Positions 47,501 through 58,500 of a DNA stretch of 64,000 nt are shown here, one piece after another. The translations under genes were made by a program, and so were the position numbers. The stretch spans positions 3,925,349 through 3,989,348 of the forward strand of contig NC_033637.1 of NCBI RefSeq assembly GCF_001540865.1. The letters are read 5' to 3'. The DNA comes from Ananas comosus (lineage: Eukaryota; Streptophyta; Magnoliopsida; Poales; Bromeliaceae). Each line of letters begins with the position of its first letter. Position 1 is the first letter of the stretch. The notes below the pieces were generated by a model. It saw only the letters and a program-made list of their open reading frames with translations. It ran no database searches and had not been told where the DNA came from.

Positions 47501-48803
47501 TTAATTCAATAAAAAGAGAAATCACTACACCATAAGGAAATACTGAGTCATGATTCATCATTCTTGACACACCTCACTTCATTTTCTGAAAGGTCTTTGG
47601 CAGTAGCATATAATTGTCGGAGCTTACCCAAATGATTATCTGGTGCTTTCTCGCTAAAATCCGAAACTACAATCACAAACAGAAGGGAGTTAGTTCCAAA
47701 GGAACATCAAAATATAACAGGTCAACTTTACAGAAAAAGTCACTTTTGGCAAATGAATGAATACTGAATAGTGCAATGTCAAATAATAAATGCCAAAATG
47801 GGGACTTATATTGATTTACTTGTTACTTTTTCTACAAAATCAATTAAGTAGCTCCGACTAGTGCTTTTGGTTACTCCCAACATAATTTTCCTCTAAATTA
47901 ACTTACACATGCTTGAAAGTCCTGTGAGTTATATGCTGAAATTTTGCAACCTGCTGTTATATAGGAGTGTTCAACACCAACTAAAACTCGTGTTTACCTA
48001 AAATGAATGAGAAAAGTTACTGAGGTCTGAAATTTTAGTGGAAAGTTCTTTGTACTGCATAAGTCCGTACACTGAAGTCCTCATTTCTTAGGTCTCATTA
48101 CCGTCTACTTTTCTACCGCAAATAGTTCGGTTTCGAGTCTAGAACTCATATCATCTTGACACTCATCAAACTAAAATACAAAGAAAATTGCAAGATAGTC
48201 ACTACAAAAGAAATAAACAAACCCGTAAGCGTAGCTCATAACAAACTTTTAGAGGCAGGTTTTCGTAGTTATATCTTAAGAAGGAACTTTCTGAAGGAGA
48301 CATTCTTCTCCTTATCTATGATTATATTCTAAGCTAGGAATGGCTATCTTTTCATAAAAATCATCCACAAAATTGTACTCTTCCAAATAAATCACTCAAA
48401 GCAAACAATTACTCCCTCATCATTGATACAGTTGTCAGTAATTAATCACATAACAACAAACAAAATCTCCCCATAAAAAACAAAAAACAACTCTTTTTAC
48501 AGTGTAGATTGGTCCTAGCAGTGTGTGCATTTACCAATCCCCCCAATCATCATAATCCCCGAGACAACTTGAAACCAACACAAACATCGATCCACCAAAA
48601 CCCTAGACACCCAAACCTTAATCTCAAATCACTGATTCCACAAAACCAGATCAAGATAGGGCAAAAGCAAATTAGATTGTGAGGAGCTCACGCATTTTCC
48701 TGTGGAGCTTGTTGATCTCACTGATGACTTCCTCCTGCTCCTTCCTAAGCTGATCGAGCTCCTTGGATTTCTCCAGAAGCGTCGCCATATCCACCCCCGA
48801 CAT
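39413..48803 (-). CDS. SGF29: SGF29, SAGA complex subunit with tandem Tudor domain (268 aa)
   Basis: Nine coding exons, all with GT-AG borders and compatible phases: 48803-48692, 47666-47573, 46940-46864, 45705-45590, 43377-43292, 43033-42983, 42008-41855, 39681-39668 and 39515-39413. They sum to 807 bases. The protein begins MSGVDMATLLEKSKELDQLR (coiled coil to about residue 37), then DLSENEVSVSNVLMSQLDAL, a basic QKKKRMK (possible NLS), and the Tudor region from VAARVTPDEAEKDEWFVVKV to the end, LPEGHRQ. VYPGTTALYKATV carries Tyr213 and Tyr220, spaced like the aromatic cage of SGF29 proteins that read H3K4me2/3. It acts in the nucleus in the Gcn5/SAGA histone acetyltransferase complex. Exon 8 is only 14 nt. 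The intron between exons 7 and 8 holds several foldback MITEs. Confidence 0.95.
40043..40164. repeat. (CT)n, (AC)n, (TA)n and (GA)n microsatellites in an SGF29 intron
   Basis: (CT)n lies at 40045-40078, (AC)n at 40080-40089, (TA)n at about 40115-40134 and (GA)n at 40135-40164. The foldback MITE follows directly. Confidence 0.9.
40165..40393. mobile_element. Foldback MITE, short type, in an SGF29 intron
   Basis: The ends are GAGTCCGGCTGCTATGCT and, inverted, AGAACTAGGTTGGAATACT. The end word is ATAGTACCAAG/TTGGTGCTAT. It is flanked by (GA)n on the left and (CT)n on the right, as if it had inserted into the centre of a GA/CT tract. Confidence 0.85.
40460..41185. mobile_element. Composite of long-type foldback MITE halves, head to head
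   Basis: 40460-40740 and 40750-41035 are inverted copies of one another, meeting at CTCTCTATATATATATAGAG near 40745. The first half ends TAGTATTCTAGCTCAACTC and the second starts GAGTTGAGCTAGAATACTA. The left word of the second half is GGTAGTAAAAC-like, but its apparent right end (41125-41180) carries GATAGCACCAAATCC/TTGATGCTATC. The two ends do not match, and an ambiguous base at 41105 lies between them. Confidence 0.65.
41493..41546. repeat. (TA)n microsatellite
   Basis: An uninterrupted TA run of about 54 bp lies in the large SGF29 intron, next to ACATGCATATATGTATGTGT. Confidence 0.95.
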
Positions 48804-49264
48804 TTTCCTTTTTCCCCCCTTTTTTTCGTCGAATTTGATTGGATATAGCGGCGGGTGCTCGATCGAACGAGGCGGAGAAAAGAAGGGTTTTTGCTGTTTC
48901 TCCTGCAATTCAGGGAAAAGACCCTCCCCCAACCCGGACAAAGTTCGGACAATTTCTATTTTGGCCCCTGACTTTAAAGATAATGTTCAAAACTCCTTGC
49001 CAAATTATCTTTCCTTATTTGTCTTTGGACATTAAGTTTTTTTTTTTTAAAAAAAAAAATCTCAGCTTGATCATGTTTCAATTGAGTTTAGAATTGTCTA
49101 GTCACTAAGATTTTTTATAGTCTTACTATTTGAATATGATATCTATATAGAAATTAAAAAAAAATAAGTTATTAGACAAGAAGTAATAAAATTATAATTA
49201 AAGAAAAGGTTTTATATGATTTGTTTATAAGAAAAGTTTTGTAAAAAAATTAAAAAGATTAAGT

Positions 49265-49610
49265 ACAAAAGTGTTGACAGTGTATCTTAATTTCCAAAAA
49301 TATATATATTTACTAAGAATTATCTGTAAAGGGCACAAAAAAAAGGATTTAAGTGTAAAAGTGTTGATGGTGTATCCTAGTTTCCTAAAAAAATATATAT
49401 TTACTACGAATTATGTGTAAAAAAGAAAAAGATTAGGTAGGTATAAAAGTGTTGATAGTGTATCTTAGTTTCCAAAAATATATGTATTTACTAAGAATTG
49501 TGTGTAAAGAGCAAAAAAAAAAGGGGGGATTAATATAATAAATATAAAAGAAAAGAGTTTGGCAATGTATCCTGGTTTCCTAAAAAACATATACTTACCG
49601 AGAATGATGT
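49265..49610. repeat. Minisatellite, about 3.5 units of 88-100 bp
   Basis: The phrase AAAAGTGTTGA-GTGTATCTTA-TTTCC, followed by AAAAATATATATATTTACTA and AGAATTATGTGTAAA, recurs starting at about 49267, 49356, 49446 and, diverged, 49553. Confidence 0.88.
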
Positions 49611-49775
49611 AAATATAATTAAAAATAAAAATAAAAATAAAAAATAAATCCGAGCCCAACTTAAGAGCCCAAAATTTTGTGTTTTGTGTGCTTAACCAGC
49701 CCAACCCCGACTAAATTTATTTGGGCCGACCTAGGACTTAGCATGGCTCCATTAGAAGCCGGCCCACATTTAATT

Positions 49776-49942
49776 TGCGACACCTAATAGTCCTACATCG
49801 GAACGGAATAAAATTATCATTAAGTATATAAGAAGACATTATATTAGTAATAATAATCGGACTTAAGTATTTTGGACCAGTAGTTTGAGCTCAACAAGTT
49901 ATTATTGCTAGTAGATCGGATCGTTACATTTAGTACCAGAGC
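49776..49942 (+). mobile_element. Solo or truncated LTR with tRNA-Met-type primer-binding site
   Basis: The stretch TGCGACACC...TCGTTACA (49776-49928) starts TG and ends CA. After two bases comes TAGTACCAGAGC, which matches the plant initiator tRNA-Met primer site TGGTATCAGAGC at 10 of 12 positions. Fragments of the same LTR lie inverted at 14070-14180 and 13565-13625. The second LTR and any coding region are absent, so a TRIM-like or truncated element is likely. Confidence 0.6.
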
Positions 49943-50439
49943 TAATTCACCAGTCAAAAGTATGATGATCACCTAAATGGAGGTAAATGTTACGATCGTT
50001 ACCGTTCCAGGGTTCATAGAAACTTTATTAGGAACGCAAATGAGACCTCTTTCAACTTTTTAAAAAAATCTATTTTTAAAAAAAATCTATTTTTTATCTT
50101 TATTTATCGCTTCGTAAAAGACGTGAATAAATTTTTAGTGAATTTTTAATTAATTGATACAAATCAAAAGCGGATAGTAGTCTCTCGGCTTTCGCTTTAA
50201 TTTTTTTTTTTTTTTTTTTTTTTTTGTGTGTTGATCGAATCGAGTTCGGAACAAATTAATTTTTTCCTTATTTTTGATTCACACCGACCCCGCACCCAGG
50301 GCGAATCGGGCCGGAGCTCCAATTACTACCCGGATCCATTTACATCCCTATATCCTATTATAAAAAATAACGGGGATAAAGTCCCCGGAGTAGTAGCCGT
50401 TGCCCGTTCGTTTCCGCTCCTTCCCAAAACATTCGCGCG

Positions 50440-53400
50440 ATGCTCCTCCTCCTCTCCAATTCCTCCTCCCCTCTCTTCCACTGCGCGAATCCCCGCCCCT
50501 CTCCTCCGAAACCCTACATGCGAATCCACTCCCCTCTCCACTCGCCCCGCCCTCGTTCTCCCACCCCTCGAACCCACCTCTCCGCCGCGCTCCACCCCGT
50601 CGCCCTCCCCGACCAGGGCGGCGCCGAGGAGGAGCTCGCCCCGCCCTCGGCGGCGGCGGTGGCCGCCGCAGTCCGCCGCGCGTCGGCGGCGTCGCCTGTG
50701 GAGTTCACGCGGCGCCGCGTGGAGGAGAAGGAGGGGGAGGAGGGCGGCGGGGTCGTCATGCCAAGCCCCGATTTCCGGCGCCTCTGCGTCGAGCAGCTGC
50801 AGCTGTTCCGGATGGTCGTCCATCGGGATGCTGCGTTGTCGGTAGGTTTGGATTCATTTCGATTTGGGTTCTTTGGCAGTGAATTATTAGCTTGTGTTAA
50901 TCTGTTTCTGTAGGAAAGTTTCGATTTTGTTTGGCGAAAAAGGCATGCTTTGGATTGTGTATGTTGTATTCGACAAGGTTCTGTTTGATTAGTGCTGTTA
51001 TGAGAGGCACCATATATTGAAATTCCCCTAATTAACCTCTCTTTGCAGCGGAATTAGAAGCTTCAAGTTGCAGCTTCTGTTATTAGGCCTTGAAATCTCC
51101 ATTTTGCTTCCCATCGTAGTAGAATCTCTACATGTAAGTACTATGTTTAACATAATAGCAGTACAGTGCCTGAGAGTTAAATCCATGCTGTCGAGACCTA
51201 TGATGATGCTTTGCCATATCTTTGTAGCGTTGACTATATATTTGATCTGTTATACCTACTATTGGCCAACAAATTTGGAACCAGTGGCAATTTTCATGAC
51301 ACTTATCCATGCTGATAATATGTTGTTACTCGTGGTTTGACGAATTCTTCGTCCGCTCTTAGGTGATACTTTTTTAATGTCCATTTTGCAGGTCTACGTT
51401 AGGCCAGCAGGCAGTTATGTTATGGATCAGTTAGAACTGCGTCAAGTTGCTAATTTCCCGGGAATTGATGTTCCTGAGATTTCGCAGTGTATCTTATTAG
51501 TTGCCAATTTTGCTATACCTGCTGGGCTACGTGCGGCTGAAGCTGCATTGCTGAAGCAGCAAGTGTGGTGTTCAAGTAAACTTACATTTGCGGCAGATAA
51601 TAAAGACACTTATCTCATGTTCTGATAAAGGTCTTATTTTTGTATGTTTATGAATTATAGGTGGACTTTATACCTGAATCTAGATCTTTCGTTCTTCCAA
51701 TGGTGAAACATCCATTTCTTGTGGGCTTCTTAGTTGTGGAGCTTCCAAAATTGGAACTGGCTACAAATATGGATGCACTTGGTACTGAAGAACAGTTACT
51801 GTATAACCCTCCTAAAAATAGATCATATGATTTGCCTTCACGTTCCTATGGAAAATTGTGGGAAATTCAGCCTTCTGGAGAAGATTTGCAGAAAGCTTAT
51901 GTTCAGTTTACTAATGAGCAGAGATCAAGAGCTATTATGATTTCTAATTCTTTGGCCATGGCATACGTCATGGATCAGGTACTTCAGAATTAGCCTTTTG
52001 TTCATTTTACTTTCAAATTCCATGCGATAACATATCCACACCTTGACTAACTTTTCCCAGTAGGCTTTCTTTTATTTTTCCTTATACATAAACTTGTAAA
52101 AGTTGTAAGTTTGAGTATGCAAAAACCGATTACACGTGATAATGAATAATATAATGATGTTTAGACATTTACATTTTTAGATTGATTTGGTAAATTCCAG
52201 TTCTGCTGCTGGAAGATGCCACTTCTCAGCTGATGCTGGTATCTATTATTCTTCTCGACTGATTATAGTTGGTGAATTTCATATATGATTTTTCTTAACT
52301 AAAGCATATCAGACTTTCAATATGCATATTCTCTTGTTGACAAGTAGAAAAGTCATCACTTCTTCAGCGACACTATTTTTATGTATAGAAGATTTAAGGA
52401 TAGTTCCGTTGGTTGCATCAACTTAAACGCTTAATGTCATATCAATAAATTCAGATACTATGGGTTTCAACTATTAATGATTCATCTCTTGACATATCCA
52501 AACATACAAAGATAACTCTTTGGTTTCTGTTTTTCGTTCATTTCAGAAAGCATTGTTGCTCCAACAAACATCCTGGCAAAATAATGTCAGAATGAGTCAT
52601 TTAGTAGAACAAGTAAGTCTTTCGTCTGTTATTGTGTATATATGTATTTGGTACTGTACTGATCAAAATCTTATGCTGTTGAACTTTCTGTCAGATTCGT
52701 GGACCTCTTGCCAGCATAAGAGCTCTTGCAAAAATGTTGTCTCTTCATCTGAAGAGAACCGAGGTGTGCATATTTATGATGACATAAGAAGCTACAGACT
52801 ATTGAGAATCTATGACTGTGGGAAGGTAATATCTTCATTTTATCACAGATTCCTTACGATATCATCGAAGACATACTCATCCAAGGCGATCATATGAAAG
52901 ATGCCTTGCAACAAATTCAGGATGTAGTCTATCTCACCAAGGTAACACTCAGACCCATTTCTTTATATTGAGTCATAATAATTTGGGAGATGCAATTTTT
53001 GTTTAAGTATAACCCATCAGTCCCATCCTTAAATCATGAACTCCATTTACATATTGAACCTGAATAAATTTGTGGACAGCAATGTTATTGAACTCGAGGG
53101 TAACTGTGACAACAGCATTAACTGTGGCAGTACAATAACATGCAATGAAGGGCTACAATAAACTCATAACATCATTCTTTTTGAGAGTAATGTGATTCTG
53201 AGTATGCATATCTCTTCCTGTGATCAGTAAACTTTGCCAGGCTTTTGGAAATGTAACTGGTGAGAGACCTTGTTACACTTGTAGGTTTCTTCAAAAGCTT
53301 CTTTTGATAACCAAGTTGAATCATCATTCACATTCACTGATCACCAAGAGATTCTTTCTTATGATAACCAAGTTGAATCATCATTCACATTCACTGATCA

Positions 53401-55876
53401 CCAAGAGATTCTTTCTTGCCTAGTTCCCTCAAAAAATTACCCCTACCAAATCCACCCCACTCCCCATCCCAACACCCCGCCACCCGCCCCCCTGTGACAC
53501 ACACACACTCTTCTCCTCCTTTTTTATTTTTTTTTTGCCATATACGGGTAAAATGTTGTCATTTTCTCAGTGTGGAGATATCTTGTTGTGCAACTTTTTT
53601 CAAGATCACGTATTGCTTCTTGTTCTTCATAACATGGCACGTTCAGTTTGTTTTATGGATTTTTCCAGGCTAACATAGTACGTTGCAATGATGAAACACT
53701 AAAGAAGAAGCACAGTTCAGCAAATGGTCAGTTAAAACCTTACCGATCTTTGCCATCGGAGAATAGCTCAGAAGATGTTGAAAACCTTGGTGTACAGAAG
53801 GTGGATTCATTACTGCCGCTAGTCTCAGATAGAAAGGACACCGAGATGCCTATGCCACCACTTTGGCTTATACCTCTTCAACAATATAATACTAGGTAAT
53901 ATTTGGCACCAAATAAATGGCTGTTGCCATTAATTTAGATCCCAAATTTCCACATTAATTTCACTGGTTTGATTTGGCATCATAGCTTTTGATTTATAAG
54001 TCTCCTCATTTTGTGGTTTGACCTAGAATGGGATGTGTAACACCAAATATATTTGTTGGAGAAATTTCATTCAGATCCTTGACATTTCAGGCAATTTTAA
54101 GAAAGTCTGTGACTTCTATCTTTTCGTATAAATCCCTCATGAAGTCTTTATTTCATAAAAGTCTCTAACGAGCATCTTTTAGCTAAATCTAAGGCAATTT
54201 CTTATTTCCTTCTACAGTATTATGTTTCTCGTAGTGAAGAAAATTGTCCATCTGATGAAGTGATGTTGGAAAAGAGGGCTGTAGTTTGCGTTTTCATTTG
54301 ATAAAGGAGACAGGTGAGCAAAAAAGTGAATTACTGTTGGGCGGGGAGTGACGATTGGTTTTGTGCTGGTTCACTTCATTATAGTTCATTCTTCATCTTT
54401 TAGCATGCACACCCCTATCACTCGAAATATCAAGACTTGGTTTTATATGAAAAATTTATAATCCTATGAGTCAAATGAACTTATTATAACAACTATTAAA
54501 TATATGTAAAACCTTAAAAATAGCACCAATTATATCCACGAATACCAAGATACATGTAAGTCTTCAGGTAAAAAGATCTTATAATATGAAAGCAACCCAT
54601 TGGTTTTAGTTATTGGCTGTATTGTACTATTTCTAAATTCATCGTGTCTGATTTGTTCCATTAAGGGTATTCTGAATTACCCTGAAAATACTGGCACAAT
54701 TATTCCTAGGTATCACATATCATTTTCCTCTGTTGTCTTTATGTCAGGCAGACCATGCGATGTCTCAGATGTGTTAAAGGATTTGGTCGAAGCTGCTGCA
54801 CCACTTGTTAATAAGCAGCAACGCTCACTAGAACTCGGTGGAATGTCTCATCCTCTCCTAGTTGCTGTTGAAGAATCTTCTCTGAGACAGGCACTCAGTA
54901 ATCTCATAGAAGGCGCTCTTCTGCGGACTCACATTGGTGGCAAAGTTCAAATATATGCAGGTGGAGCACCTGGTGGCGGAGCACTTATTGTCATTGATGA
55001 TGATGGGCCTGACATGCAATACATGGTAACTACAAAATCGCTTGTTTTCTTCTTTTCTTCAATTTTAGGTATTTTCTTTGAATTTCTGTTCCACGATAGC
55101 AGGCAATAAGTAGCTACTCATCAGCTTCTAAATGTATTCCGAATAGCAACAATACCGTCCCAAAATTTTCCTTTTGTTTTCCTTTATATTCAGCAGCAAA
55201 GTGATAACAAGCTCTATATGTTCTGGGTTTTGTTGTAGATGATAACTCTGAAAAATGGATTATGTAGGACTCGACACATTGCGTGAAGTAAAATGCTAGG
55301 ACCAGAACATATAGAAGTCGAATAAACGAGTTGCTGGATTAACTTTAATCTTGAGATGGCTGAACTCTCTCTCTCTCTCTCTCTCTTTGTTATGTGTTAC
55401 ATTATCTATCATTTGCTTGCCATTTTTGTTTAAGATTCATAGCAAGCATCAGTATTGCTGGTTAGCTTTTCTCAGTATGTTCGTATTACCATTTAGCTGA
55501 CCACTTGACATGCTTATGTTTGTAAGCTGTTTGATCATGACCTAGATAAAAATAGAAGTTCGTCAACCTGTGCATTTGCTTTCATCCCATTTACTCTCAT
55601 GTAGTTGCCACATTGTGTTTTCAGACCCAGATGCGTGCACTCACTCCGTTCGGAGTAGACCTTTTTGCGGATGGTATGCTGGAGGACAACATGACGTGGA
55701 ACTTCATCGCAGGTTTGACTGTAGCTCGCGAGATTCTGGAGAGCTTCGGCTGTGTCGTTCGCGTCGTCTCGCCCTGCAAGCCCAATGCTACCATCGGTAC
55801 GGGAGGGACGCATGTCGAACTATGGTTGCCCTCTGTGCAGTCCGACTCGGCCCACCAGCAAGCGCAAGAAGCGTAG
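50440..55876 (+). CDS. CSK: Chloroplast sensor kinase (modified two-component histidine kinase), 623 aa
   Basis: Nine coding exons with compatible phases: 50440-50841, 51392-51562, 51661-51978, 52547-52612, 52695-52763, 52849-52941, 53669-53895, 54752-55025 and 55625-55876 (1872 bases). Residues 1-50 are Ser/Pro/Arg-rich with few acidic residues, as in a transit peptide. A GAF-like sensor region (about 130-290) contains VYVRPAGSYVMDQLELRQVA and PMVKHPFLVGFLVVELP. The dimerisation/H-box region is SHLVEQIRGPLASIRALAKM. The ATPase region has SLRQALSNLIEGALL (N-box) and VIDDDGPDM (G1). CSK is known to sense plastoquinone redox state and act on plastid transcription through SIG1. The H-box reads E-Q-I-R-G-P-L: Glu318 stands where bacterial kinases have the phospho-accepting His. 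For exon 8, the acceptor at 54750-54751 is the one that keeps frame; a nearer AG at 54746-54747 does not. Confidence 0.93.
53306..53419. repeat. Tandem duplication of 57 bp in a CSK intron
   Basis: Copies at 53306-53362 and 53363-53419 are almost identical (GATAACCAAGTTGAATCATC, then ATTCACATTCACTGATCACC, then AAGAGATTCTTTCTT). A recent event is likely. Confidence 0.95.
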
Positions 55877-57319
55877 GTAAATTTATCTGTTTTTTCGGGT
55901 ACTTACTGTTGTAATCTGTAAGCTTCTTGTTTGTTCATTCAATAGTATGTACATAGTGTTGGCGGATGATTAGCAGTGGTGTGGACAATTTAAAAGTTTG
56001 GTAACAATATAATCAGGTTATAATTGACTTATATGAAGATTGTTTATGTATAATCATTGTTTAATCATGCTCACATTGTTAATCCGTGATACTTTTGAGA
56101 TCTCATCCACTGTTTATTCATGCTCACGTTGTTTTCTTTTTAAAATTCATTTTTATACGCTTTACATTTCATCTTTTGTTTGTGTAATATTCGTGCCTTC
56201 ATTTATTTTGATACTTGATATTCAGGCTTTAAGTTGCTACAATTAATCAAATTATCGTATTGTTAAGGACGCAAGCTACAACATGGATGGATCCTCTCGA
56301 AATCAAAATTTAGTCTTGTAATAGAACGGAGGCTAAATTGCACTTTTGATCTTCAAACTACGAGATGTGTGATGCTTTAATTCTCAAACTTTAATTTGCT
56401 GTAAAATTTCAATTCAAACTTTGTAGATGATCGCAATTAAGTCTCCCGATGTAATTTAGTTGATTGAATGATGATATATTGTTGATGCGATAATGTTGTG
56501 ATATTTTAGTCATTTTTATGTCGTCTGTCATAATACTAGTATATTAATGTCATGTTGACGGCATATTACTATTTGATCAACTAAATTGTACTGTAAAAAT
56601 TGATTACAATAATCTAAAAACTTCAACTCAAAATTTACGACAAATTAAAGTTCGAGGATCGAAGTATATCGCACCTCACTGCTTGACGACCAAAAATGCA
56701 ATGTAACCCAAAATAGAATAATTTTTACCAATTTTACTTCCCAAAACATAAATGTCGCAGCTGTGATTAATTTTACAGTCAAGTACAAATTCTGAGTTTA
56801 TTATTTCTCGATCTAAAACCGTCTAAAAGGCTTGAATATCAATTATTATTTTTAAAAAAATTCTATGATTATTTAAGTTACCGACCATTTAACGAGACAA
56901 AACATTAAAAAGAAAACCTCGTTTGACGTAACGCATGAGAAATTATTAATGAAGCAAATTAATGCAAAAATGAATCTCCCCTTCAACTCCTTAATTAGTG
57001 CTTTGACTTTTCTCGCACTGTCCATTGTTAAAGTCAAACTAAAGGAAATCAAATAGTAAACACTAACTAACTAACAATCTCAAAAGCACGTGCTGATAGA
57101 AAGGACATACCCATCAAACTTAAAGAGCTCAATCACAGTGCTCACAGGCTTCAACATGACTCAATCCATCGGAACGTTAGGTTTATTGTTGGGCTTCGTG
57201 CCATTAGGTTTTTCGTGGACCGCAATCCTACTCAACTTATTACACTCACCCAACTCAACTTATTAGTCTTCCGAGCCTATTGTTTCAGGGGTAGAAAGTT
57301 GAAGCTATTTTAACCAAAT
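55877..57319. other. Intergenic DNA after CSK
   Basis: The CSK 3' UTR should lie at the left. It contains one Mutator-like MITE (56332-56711). The remainder is AT-rich and I see no gene. Confidence 0.5.
56332..56711. mobile_element. MITE, probably Mutator-like (about 380 bp)
   Basis: The left end, GGCTAAATTGCACTTTTGAT, pairs with the right end, GGTTACATTGCATTTTTGGT in inverted sense. Further inside, CTCAAACTTTAATTTG pairs with CTCGAACTTTAATTTG. A flanking AATAGAA stands on both sides within a few bases, suggesting an 8-9 bp target duplication. Confidence 0.7.
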
Positions 57320-57361
57320 AATAAATAGCCAACACTTGGAACCTTTGATATTAACCATCAA

Positions 57362-57510
57362 CCGACCGTCCCTAGAGCAAGTGGCAAAGGGCTTGGTGGT
57401 TGGTACCCGAGATCCAAGTTCGAATCCTAGTTGATTCATATTTCCAACTAAGTTTATTTCTAAATGAAATAAACAAAGCGGGTAGCGTGCTACCTATCTC
57501 TCAACAAAAA
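57362..57510 (+). mobile_element. tRNA-derived SINE with 42-bp flanking duplication
   Basis: It has a box-A-like CAAGTGGCAAAGGGCTTGG, a box-B AGTTCGAATCC and a tail GCGGGTAGCGTGCTACCTAT plus A-rich end. Direct repeats of 42 bp flank it (57320-57361 and 57511-57552), both starting AATAAATAGCCAACACTT and ending AACCATCAA, with two mismatches. The low divergence of the repeats suggests a fairly young insertion. Confidence 0.92.
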
Positions 57511-57552
57511 AATAAATAGCCAACACTTGAAACCTTTGATACTAACCATCAA

Positions 57553-58129
57553 GCTTATATTGTATGTATCATTGGTTGAGATATATTCTTTGCAGTTCAA
57601 CGGAAAAATCGAAACGGCCCTAAGTCGAGTGAGAAAATGGTTCTTGGATAATAAATAAACTAGCATATATATATACATATTTGGAGAATTTACGAGGTGG
57701 GAATGGGTACGATAAAGGGTTAAAAAAAAAAATAAATAAAAATGAAATGATTATTTTATTTTATTATAAAAATATAGTAAAAAAACTTTTGATTGAATAT
57801 TAATATTCCTATAATCCTATTCCCGTAATCATCTGATGATGGGTTTCTGAATCTGACCTTCTCACCCTCGGTTTTAGCCTCAAAACCCGCGAGAGTGAAC
57901 GGCATGATCACGCCAAACCTTTAATTTCCAAACTATTCGCTGCACCCGGTTCACCACGCCATCTCATGCACAGTAATCAAAATATTGTTTCTGTACAAAG
58001 CAATGCTATTCGCACGTTCCAAAATTATATACACATCTCATACCCACTTTATTGTAAGACCATTGTTGATATTCAATTTATCATATAAATTTTTTTTATT
58101 TTTACTAAAAATAATTTAAATTTTTATCA
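57553..58129. other. Intergenic stretch, nothing recognised
   Basis: AT-rich, with an interrupted poly-A (57722-57740). No gene or clear repeat was seen. Confidence 0.4.
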
Positions 58130-58500
58130 ACCCTACAATTAGTTTTACAAACGAGGCAGATCTGGGGGCGGGAGGGTTCTCCCACTTTCCGCTCTATTTC
58201 TTGTGAGAGGAGGGCGGGTTATTTTTTATTTTATTTTTGGCTCTTACTTACCGCTCCATTCGAGGTGAATCGAGGCAGCAGCGGATTTTTGACAGATTTT
58301 TGACGAATCGAGACAGATTGAAAGAAGAAAAAGATCTTTCGTCACCCGCTCTATTTACTCAATGTATCAGAGTGAATTCGGAATGGATTATATTTTTTTA
58401 TATTTTTCGTTCCCACTTACCGTCCCATTCGGAACGATCGAGACGAGAGCTCCACCAACTCGGATCCATTTGCATCCTTATTATAGTAGAAGGTGTAAGA
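58130..58500. mobile_element. GC-richer repeat fragment, hAT-MITE-like end
   Basis: CTCTTACTTACCGCTCCATT and CGTTCCCACTTACCGTCCCA are internal repeats. The end CGGATCCATTTGCATCCTTA matches 50330-50352 and the TGCAAA...GGATC ends of the 12723-13377 hAT MITE. The limits are uncertain. Confidence 0.45.

Larger units (their letters stand above)
48804..50439. promoter_or_regulatory. Divergent intergenic region between SGF29 and CSK
   Basis: This stretch contains the 5' UTR and promoter of SGF29 (left, minus) and of CSK (right, plus). It also holds a minisatellite (49265-49610), an LTR fragment with PBS (49776-49942) and a poly-T run (50202-50225). At 50300-50360 the phrase GGATCCATTTACATCCCTAT resembles a hAT-type MITE end. 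No TATA box was assigned. Confidence 0.5.

Noticed and set aside
50326..50845. Several long frames on both strands around CSK exon 1
   Set aside because: High GC removes stops in all frames; only the 50440 frame continues into the CSK exons.
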